A DNA stretch of 6,941 bases from Bryobacterales bacterium (GTDB taxonomy: Bacteria > Acidobacteriota > Terriglobia > Bryobacterales > Bryobacteraceae). Shown one piece after another: positions 1 through 3,934 of this stretch. The stretch is from positions 1-6,941 of the forward strand of contig PLMF01000098.1 of assembly GCA_003142355.1 (NCBI GenBank), written 5' to 3'. Each line of letters begins with the position of its first letter. Positions within the stretch are counted from its first letter, which is position 1. Below the pieces are notes generated by a model. That model saw only the letters and a list, made by a program, of their open reading frames with translations, made no database searches and was not told where the DNA came from. A program made the translations under genes and the position numbers.

Positions 1-110
1 CATGGAAGTCCCCGGGTTTTCGCCCCTTTACGGAAGCCCCCGGTCTCGATGTGTGAGAAATGCGGACTAAACCGCTTCGCGGTATTCTGCTTCGCCCGCG
101 ATTTCGATGG

Positions 111-166
111 GCCGGAGGCAGAGACACGGAGGCATGGCGGAGAACGCGGATCCCTCTGCCACCGGC
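111..166. repeat. Imperfect inverted repeat upstream of the integrase fragment
   Basis: Positions 111-123 (GCCGGAGGCAGAG) and 154-166 (CTCTGCCACCGGC) are reverse complements except for one central A-A mismatch, giving a 12-of-13 bp stem with a 30-nt loop. The loop contains a GAGACACGGAGG-type stretch, which from memory is a common intergenic motif in Acidobacteria-like genomes. It lies 84 bp before the integrase start, so it could be part of the end or attachment region of the mobile unit that carried the integrase. No U-tract follows, so it does not look like a terminator. Confidence 0.35.
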
Positions 167-249
167 TTGCTGGCGCGTGGCTCCTGAGAAACACTGGATT
201 CGGTTGGCGTCACCAAACGACCGACCAATCTTTCTCAAGGAGCCATCGC

Positions 250-600
250 ATGACACCACTACGGCAACGCATGATTGAGGACATGCAGCTACGCAATCTG
301 ACACCCGAAACGCAGAGAAACTACGTCCATCACGTGGCCGCCTTTGCCAAATATTTCGGCAAGAGCCCCGAGATCCTGGACATCGAGGCCGTCCGCCAGT
401 ATCAACTCTACCTGCTCAACGAACGTAAGCTCTCGCCGGAGACCATCAACCAGTATATTTCCTCGGTGAAGTTTCTCTACCTGACGACCTTGGAGATGCC
501 TTGGACCGACGAGTACTTCCCGCGCGTCCGCCGCTCCCACAAACTCCCCATCGTGCTCAGCCGCCCGCGCCAAGGCATCCAATCTTCGCCTTCGCGCTAG
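250..600 (+). pseudogene. Truncated XerC-like tyrosine recombinase (N-terminal SAM-like domain only)
   Basis: The frame encodes 116 residues starting MTPLRQRMIEDMQLRNLT. This is the N-terminal SAM-like, core-DNA-binding domain of phage-type integrases, recognisable by TPETQRNYVHHVAAFAKYF (about residues 18-36), then a YQLYLLNERKLS segment and a KFLYLTTLEMPW helix. In full-length relatives (roughly 280-340 residues) a LPIVLS-type linker leads into the catalytic domain with the R-H-R-Y residues. Here the frame runs LPIVLSRPRQGIQSSPSR and stops, and I found no catalytic-domain similarity in the next 100 bases in any + frame. The start at 250 is chosen because AAGGAG at 237-242 sits 7 nt upstream and the residues before it do not resemble the family; the frame opens earlier, at 49, without a ribosome site. 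From family knowledge, integrases of this type often sit next to an IS91-family transposase; none is visible here. It cannot recombine DNA without the catalytic domain. Confidence 0.8.
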
Positions 601-901
601 TACCTTCCGCGCAGCGCGAAAGCCGTCTCGGGCTGCTCCCAATCGATTTTGAGGGAGTTTTATCGTGTTTCGCGCGTTAACAGGTGAGAGTTGAACTGGA
701 GGTGCTTTATGCGCCCGGTCCGGGCCCGAGTCGCCCGCCCTGTGGCGTGAGAATTCCGCCGCCAGCATGGTGGTGGCCGAGCACGATCACCGGACCGTGC
801 GTGAACGTGCCGGCTGCAGCCGGAGGATCCAACGCGGAAGTCCTTGCAGACGCCGCTTAGCGATCCCGCTGAAACACAATTTCGATTGGAGAAACGAAAC
901 G
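601..901. other. Intergenic stretch between the integrase fragment and the PEP-CTERM gene
   Basis: This holds no convincing gene. The only translation signal that stands out is GGAGG at 698-702 followed 6 nt later by ATG at 709, opening a 13-codon frame (MRPVRARVARPVA, stop at 748-750) rich in Arg, Val and Pro. It could be a leader peptide, a gene remnant or chance. No convincing sigma-70 promoter or sigma-54 site (GG-N10-GC) was found before the PEP-CTERM gene. Confidence 0.4.
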
Positions 902-1552
902 ATGAGTATGCGATCATTGCTAGCGCAGTGCAGCCTTATCCTGCCATTATTGGCACTTGCTGGATCGGCCCAGGCCGGCGTAATCGACCAGAGCAATCCT
1001 CAAACTTATACGGGCTTGGCCACTTTTGTTGAATTCCAGCAGCAGGTGACCGACGGCATCGGCGGCCTGCTCGTTGGCGTCGACCTTTATACCGCCGCCT
1101 TCCCCACAAACCAAACCCCCGCCGTCCCCGAGCTTGACACGGTCTCGATCGGGGTGGGCCCCGGCTTCTTCGCCGGCCCCTTCTCCTTCACCACTCAAGC
1201 GTGGATCGAGCCCGGCGGTACGTACATCGACACCTCGGCCGCCGGCATCTATCTCACGCCGGGTGAGCAGTTCGTGATCGATGTCACCGTCCCACAGGCG
1301 GGGACGTGCTGCAATCTCGGTGGCGCGTATCGTGTCTATCCCGGCGGCGATCTGTTCGAGAAACAAGGTTCCACCATCACCGACTTTTCGATTTCACCGG
1401 GCATTAGCCTGGCCTTCGACACCTTCATGGACCCCAACGCAGCACCGCCGGAGTCGGGGACACCGGAGCCGGCATCGATCCTGTTACTCCCGGCAGGGCT
1501 CGGAGTGTTGGCGTTGCGGCGCAAGCGCAACCGCCGCGTTCGAGTTGGTTGA
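902..1552 (+). CDS. PEP-CTERM sorting domain-containing exported protein
   Basis: This 216-residue protein has the layout of an exosortase substrate. Residues 1-25 form a Sec signal peptide (basic MSMRS, hydrophobic LLAQCSLILPLLALAG, cleavage after SAQA). A Gly-, Thr- and Pro-rich region of predicted beta structure follows. The C-terminus has a PEP motif (P188-E189-P190), a hydrophobic segment (about 192-205) and a basic tail (RRKRNRRVR). In known systems EpsH/XrtA-type exosortases cut at the PEP motif and the proteins reach the surface or extracellular polymer matrix. The middle contains a VTDGIGGLLVGVDLY stretch like beta-sandwich domains of other PEP-CTERM proteins, and a Cys136-Cys137 pair. 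The start at 902 is preferred because GGAGA at 888-892 precedes it by 9 nt and the signal peptide begins there; Met3 is the alternative. The frame is open further upstream, but that part lacks protein character. No exosortase gene is in the window, and the specific role is unknown. Confidence 0.85.
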   Translation: MSMRSLLAQCSLILPLLALAGSAQAGVIDQSNPQTYTGLATFVEFQQQVTDGIGGLLVGVDLYTAAFPTNQTPAVPELDTVSIGVGPGFFAGPFSFTTQAWIEPGGTYIDTSAAGIYLTPGEQFVIDVTVPQAGTCCNLGGAYRVYPGGDLFEKQGSTITDFSISPGISLAFDTFMDPNAAPPESGTPEPASILLLPAGLGVLALRRKRNRRVRVG

Positions 1553-1631
1553 GCACATCTAGCGGCCCTCGAGACTTGCGTTCGACCGGACTCTGGTGGG
1601 AAATCAGCCGCGTTCCCGCGTTATTGAAGCA

Positions 1632-1661
1632 GGCCTGGCCCGTCCACCAGCGCGCCAGGCC
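1632..1661 (+). other. Hairpin upstream of the ompA-like fragment
   Basis: GGCCTGGC (1632-1639) and GCCAGGCC (1654-1661) are perfect reverse complements separated by 14 nt. The hairpin lies 80 bp after the PEP-CTERM stop and ends 6 bp before the GGAGA ribosome site (1668-1672) of the next frame. It has no U-tract, so it is not a standard intrinsic terminator. It could affect message stability or translation of the downstream gene, or be chance in GC-rich DNA. Confidence 0.35.
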
Positions 1662-1677
1662 ACCATCGGAGACAACT

Positions 1678-2286
1678 ATGATCCGATCTCTTCGTCCATT
1701 TCTCTTGGGCCTGCTAACGGCCCTGACGATTTCCGCAGTCTTCGGACAGACGGATCAGCCGGGATCGAAGGACTACCCCGGCATTTCCCGCATGCCCAGT
1801 TTCTCCATCTCCAGCTACAAGTACCTGCAATTCGATTCTTTTTCGTTCACGGTTTCTGAAAACGGAAAAGAGAGGAAACAGCCGGTAGAAGGCCAGATGT
1901 ACTCATTCCGCTACGAGACCAACCCAGGCGCCACGCCCGTCAGCGCTTTGCAGATCGTGCGCAATTTCCACAACGCGGTGCGTGGGGCCGGGGGGCAAGT
2001 CTTGCGCGACACCGGCGGCGGGGATAACCGCCAAACCACCCTTCGCCTGACCAGGGGAGCGAGCGAGATATGGGTGGATATCAACGGCTACATCCGCGAT
2101 TATTACATGACCATTGTCGAGAAACAGGCCATGCAGCAGGATGTCACGGTGGACGCCAAGGCGATGGCTGACGGCCTCACCGCCACCTGCCACGTCGAGG
2201 TGCCGGGGATCTTCTTCGACACCGGCAAAGCCGTGGTGAAACCCGAATCCGACGCCGCCCTCAAGGAGATCCCCAAGCTGCTGTAG
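1678..2286 (+). pseudogene. Truncated OmpA/MotB-family envelope protein
   Basis: The frame gives 202 residues. Residues 1-23 are a Sec signal peptide (MIRSLRPFLLGLLTALTISAVFG). The next part, GSKDYPGISRMPSFSISSY (29-47) and QFDSFSF, followed by a region ending in TIVEKQAMQQDV, matches what I recall of the N-terminal half of a group of OmpA-family proteins. The OmpA-like peptidoglycan-binding domain then begins at residue 178 (IFFDTGKAVVKPESDAALKE) but ends at EIPKLL with a TAG at 2284-2286. The missing 70-80 residues would normally carry the GHTD turn and the Asp/Arg that hold diaminopimelate. I could not find them in another frame just downstream. GGAGA at 1668-1672 lies 5 nt before the ATG and fixes the start. 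The break abuts the minus-strand methyltransferase remnant that ends at 2323, so a deletion or insertion junction lies between 2283 and 2323. The protein may still be secreted but should not anchor to peptidoglycan. Confidence 0.75.
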
Positions 2287-2322
2287 CTGAACACGGAACC
2301 GGCAAGAACCTGGGTGACGCCC

Positions 2323-2760
2323 TCAGCAAGGGATACTTTGATGTCCGTACACCCTGGCATACGATGCAACAAAAGCGGGATCGAGAAACCAGTCCGGTCT
2401 GTATTCGGCCAGAGGATGACACGGGATGAATTCCGCTCCCCGGTTTGCCTTGAAGCTGCGCATCTCCGCAAGCATGTTGATCACCCGCCCTCTGACGAGC
2501 CGGTCATTGCCATTGCGCCGGGACCGCATGAAATCGGCGCTTAGTATTTCGTTCAGCGCACACTGCCATTGCTCCTGCCCGTCTTCGCTTCGTGTCAGAC
2601 CGCTGCGCAGCCGGGGAAGCCCGCGCAGCACAGCACGTGCGGGAACGACGTCGGGCTGCGGTGTAAGCGTTGGCATTGCCGGATCTGACAGGTCCTCGCG
2701 AACACCAAGGATAATGACGCGGTGGTGGCACTGAGGTATTCCGTAGTCCTCACACTTCAC
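2323..2760 (-). pseudogene. Internal fragment of a DNA cytosine-5 methyltransferase
   Basis: The 145-residue minus-strand frame opens with CEDYGIPQCHHRVIILGVRE. This is motif VIII of m5C methyltransferases and its surroundings (usual form EDYGIPQ-x-R-x-R-V-I-L-L-G). It continues through VPARAVLRGLPRLRSGLTRS and a region with target-recognition character (GRVINMLAEMRSF, ending DPAFVASYARVYGHQSIPC). Everything before motif VIII is missing, including the cofactor-binding motif I, the catalytic PCQ loop (motif IV) and ENV (motif VI). Everything after the target-recognition part is also missing, including motifs IX and X, so the piece cannot be active. The first Arg of motif VIII is His (H12, codon at 2725-2727), consistent with relaxed selection. 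Relatives are usually 350-600 residues. The GTG at 2760 is only the first start codon in the frame and I do not regard it as a real start. The 5' end runs directly into the vsr fragment; the 3' end faces the broken ompA-like gene. Confidence 0.78.
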
Positions 2761-2954
2761 CTCTTCGGAAGAACAGAATTGCGACAGTTCTTGTGTCGGT
2801 GCCAGAAGCTGCCATGTACGAATATCGCGGTTTCGTGCCGCGTGAGAACGATGTCCGGGCGACCGGGCAGGTCGCGTCGTCTGAGCGAAAAGCGGAAGCC
2901 AAGCCGGTGAAGCAAGGACCGGACCCTGCGCTCAGGCCCCGTATCCTCACGGTT
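2757..2954 (-). pseudogene. vsr: Fragment of a Vsr-type very-short-patch-repair endonuclease
   Basis: The minus-strand frame from 2954 to the TGA at 2757-2759 encodes 65 residues with no usable start codon, preceded by two TGA stops. It reads DTGPERRVRSLLHRLGFRF, then RRRDLPGRPDIVL, then AIFVHGSFWHRHKNC. These are the core of Vsr endonucleases, which nick at T:G mismatches left by deamination of 5-methylcytosine. Asp34 (PD-I), His47 and His52 correspond to the E. coli Vsr catalytic D51, H64 and H69. Ser49 (AGC at 2808-2810) stands where Vsr has the zinc ligand Cys66. The usual N-terminal SxxMSxIR region and the C-terminal half (EFW..., WECE) are absent; intact Vsr proteins are about 140-155 residues. 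The frame ends at CRNSVLPKR and the next bases belong to the methyltransferase fragment. Vsr genes commonly neighbour cytosine methyltransferase genes, so the two pieces probably derive from one locus joined by a deletion. Confidence 0.8.
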
Positions 2955-3021
2955 TCATCAGCTTGCGGCCTCGCGCCTTCTCTCTTTCTCCGGCCTTCGT
3001 AGGCCGCAAGCTGAAGAAACC
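2951..3021. repeat. 21-bp near-perfect inverted repeat with 29-bp spacer
   Basis: The left arm 2951-2971 and right arm 3001-3021 are reverse complements at 20 of 21 positions; the core AGCTTGCGGCCT / AGGCCGCAAGCT is perfect. The single mismatch is near the outer end (CATC against GAAG). Inside, CGGCCT-TCGT-AGGCCG (2991-3006) can form a smaller competing hairpin using part of the right arm. Five T residues (3022-3026) follow, so on the + strand it resembles an intrinsic terminator with an unusually long stem and loop. No + strand gene obviously ends just before it. Recognisable vsr similarity on the minus strand begins about 6 bp from the left arm, so the element may mark a breakpoint or be a small inserted palindromic element. 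I saw no flanking target duplication. Confidence 0.6.
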
Positions 3022-3300
3022 TTTTTCATTCACCGTTTTCTTCCGACAGTTTTCTGATTCGTTTCAATCATTTCCGGGTTTCAAGACCCGTCAGCCCGGT
3101 TATGGCCTGCTATACCAGGATCAGGGGGGACCAATGCTGTTCTCAATCGCTTGGAAGCCGAGGCCAACCACAACCACCCAGACCACCGTCTCGCCGTCTG
3201 GTGTCGTGTCGGATGCCGGCGCGGCGCCCTCTCGCCCGCCCAGGCTGATGCTGTTTCCGACCCCTGGCCCCCGGCCCCCGCCGTGGTGGCGGCCAGGTGG
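3022..3300. other. Gene-poor stretch before the structured repeats
   Basis: The first 50 bases are AT-richer than the rest, then comes a small hairpin (CGGGT 3075-3079, ACCCG 3086-3090). From 3120 to 3300 the sequence is GC- and Pro/Thr-codon rich. ATG at 3134, preceded by a G-rich AGGGGGGA (3123-3130), opens a 78-codon frame ending at 3370 inside the repeat. The frame one base over is open from 3058 to 3399. Neither resembles a protein I recognise, and composition explains their openness. A short palindrome CCGCC-GTGGT-GGCGG lies at 3279-3293. Confidence 0.4.
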
Positions 3301-3476
3301 GAGACGCATCTTGCCAAAAAAGCCCTCCCGATGCGTCTCCCAATGTCATCTCACCACCGCAACCAACTAAAAAAAAGGAGCTTAAAACGTCACAAATAAT
3401 AATCCCACCCCCCGGCAAGATGCGTCACCTGGGTCGGGCGCCGGACCGGTCTGGCGAAGCCCGTCCCCACCTGCCG
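3301..3476 (+). repeat. Structured repeat, copy A
   Basis: This is the first copy of a unit of about 177 bp, duplicated at 3542-3719. In order it contains: a hairpin with perfect 10-bp stem GAGACGCATC (3301-3310) / GATGCGTCTC (3330-3339) and a 19-nt loop; an A-tract followed by GGAGCTTAAAACGTCAC (35 bases identical to copy B, 3370-3404); a C-rich run; GGCAAGATGCGTCAC (3414-3428), which is also the reverse complement of the first 15 bases with one mismatch; and a GC-rich hairpin with outer stem 3431-3439 / 3459-3467 and inner stem CCGGACC / GGTCTGG (3441-3454). The 5' arm can therefore pair with either of two partners. Differences from copy B fall mainly in loops and the 5' half. Strand is assigned by orientation relative to the downstream gene only. 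It may be a non-coding RNA, a palindromic mobile element or a protein-binding array. Confidence 0.7.
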
Positions 3477-3541
3477 TATCCAATTGAAACTCAGCCGCTT
3501 ACACAGAATCACTCGCATCATCGGGCTCCCTGACCACCCCT

Positions 3542-3719
3542 GTGACGCAACTTGCAGAAAAGTGCCTCCCGGTGCGTCACAAAATCTCAGACCACCACCT
3601 CAACCCATTGAAAAAAAGGAGCTTAAAACGTCACAAATAATAATCTCACCCCCCCCGACAAGATGCGTCACCCGGGTCGGGCGCCGGACCGGTCTGGAGA
3701 AGCCCGTCCCCGGCTGCCG
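3542..3719 (+). repeat. Structured repeat, copy B
   Basis: This second copy is offset by 241 bp in the 5' half and 243 bp after a C-run that is two bases longer. The 5' hairpin has stem GTGACGCAAC (3542-3551) / GGTGCGTCAC (3571-3580) with the same 19-nt loop length. Relative to copy A, pair 2 changes from A-T to T-A, while pair 9 becomes an A-G mismatch. GTGACGCA can alternatively pair perfectly with TGCGTCAC at 3664-3671. The 3' hairpin (3674-3682 / 3702-3710, inner 3684-3697) keeps every paired base of copy A; the one change inside it is in the unpaired linker (CGAA to AGAA). Similarity stops at 3719, and the 65 bp between the copies is not repeated. Confidence 0.7.
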
Positions 3720-3934
3720 CACCCCCGGCCACGGCTCCGTAACCATCTGCAAACACGCGGCACGCGGGCGGATTCCGCGGCTGAGCCCCGAAGTTACTTC
3801 TCTGAGATCGCGTACAATGACAAAGGCGATTACGATCCACGACTCCCATTTTCATTTCGGTCGCGGCAGGGGCAAGTTTCTCCCTATGCGCGTGGGCGCC
3901 GGCCAGCCAGTCTGTTTGGAGGACAATATTCATC
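3720..3934 (+). promoter_or_regulatory. Upstream region of the DUF5107 gene with a weak possible promoter
   Basis: TACAAT at 3813-3818 resembles a -10 box, but the hexamer 17 bp upstream (GAAGTT, 3790-3795) is a poor -35, so the promoter call is weak. If used, it gives a leader of about 110 nt that excludes both structured repeats. If transcription starts further upstream, the repeats become part of the 5' untranslated region. An ATG at 3817 opens a 41-codon frame (MTKAITIHDSHFHF...) ending at 3942 and overlapping the start of the main gene by 8 bases; it has no good ribosome site. Confidence 0.3.
3918..3923 (+). promoter_or_regulatory. Ribosome binding site of the DUF5107 gene
   Basis: GGAGGA matches the anti-Shine-Dalgarno sequence and lies 11 nt before the ATG at 3935. 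It decides that start, because the signal peptide begins exactly there. Confidence 0.75.

Noticed and set aside
49..249. Longer start for the integrase frame at 49
   Set aside because: The extra N-terminal residues do not resemble the family and there is no ribosome site, whereas ATG 250 has AAGGAG at the right distance and the canonical MTPLRQRM start.
289..768. 159-codon minus-strand frame
   Set aside because: It is antisense to the integrase domain, whose + strand reading is clear; the composition is Ala/Arg-biased.
820..860. Sigma-54 promoter before the PEP-CTERM gene
   Set aside because: The GG and GC dinucleotides near 835-846 are 8 nt apart instead of the required 10, so the site does not fit.
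2286..2400. Continuation of the OmpA domain in another frame after the TAG
   Set aside because: The +1-shifted translation (AVAEHGTGKNLGDALSKGYF) is open but lacks the GHTD and LSxxRA features, so I do not regard it as a frameshifted remainder.
2750..2950. 66-codon minus-strand frame starting GTG near 2950
   Set aside because: It overlaps the vsr fragment in a different frame. The Vsr motifs lie in the frame ending at 2757, so this one is a shadow.
3071..3100. tRNA T-arm-like stretch (GGGTTTCAAGACCCG)
   Set aside because: The loop lacks the G53-C61 closing pair in register, and no acceptor, D or anticodon arm is found upstream, so it is only a small hairpin.
3301..3719. CRISPR array
   Set aside because: There are only two units, about 177 bp long and diverged, with a single 65-bp intervening segment and no cas genes.
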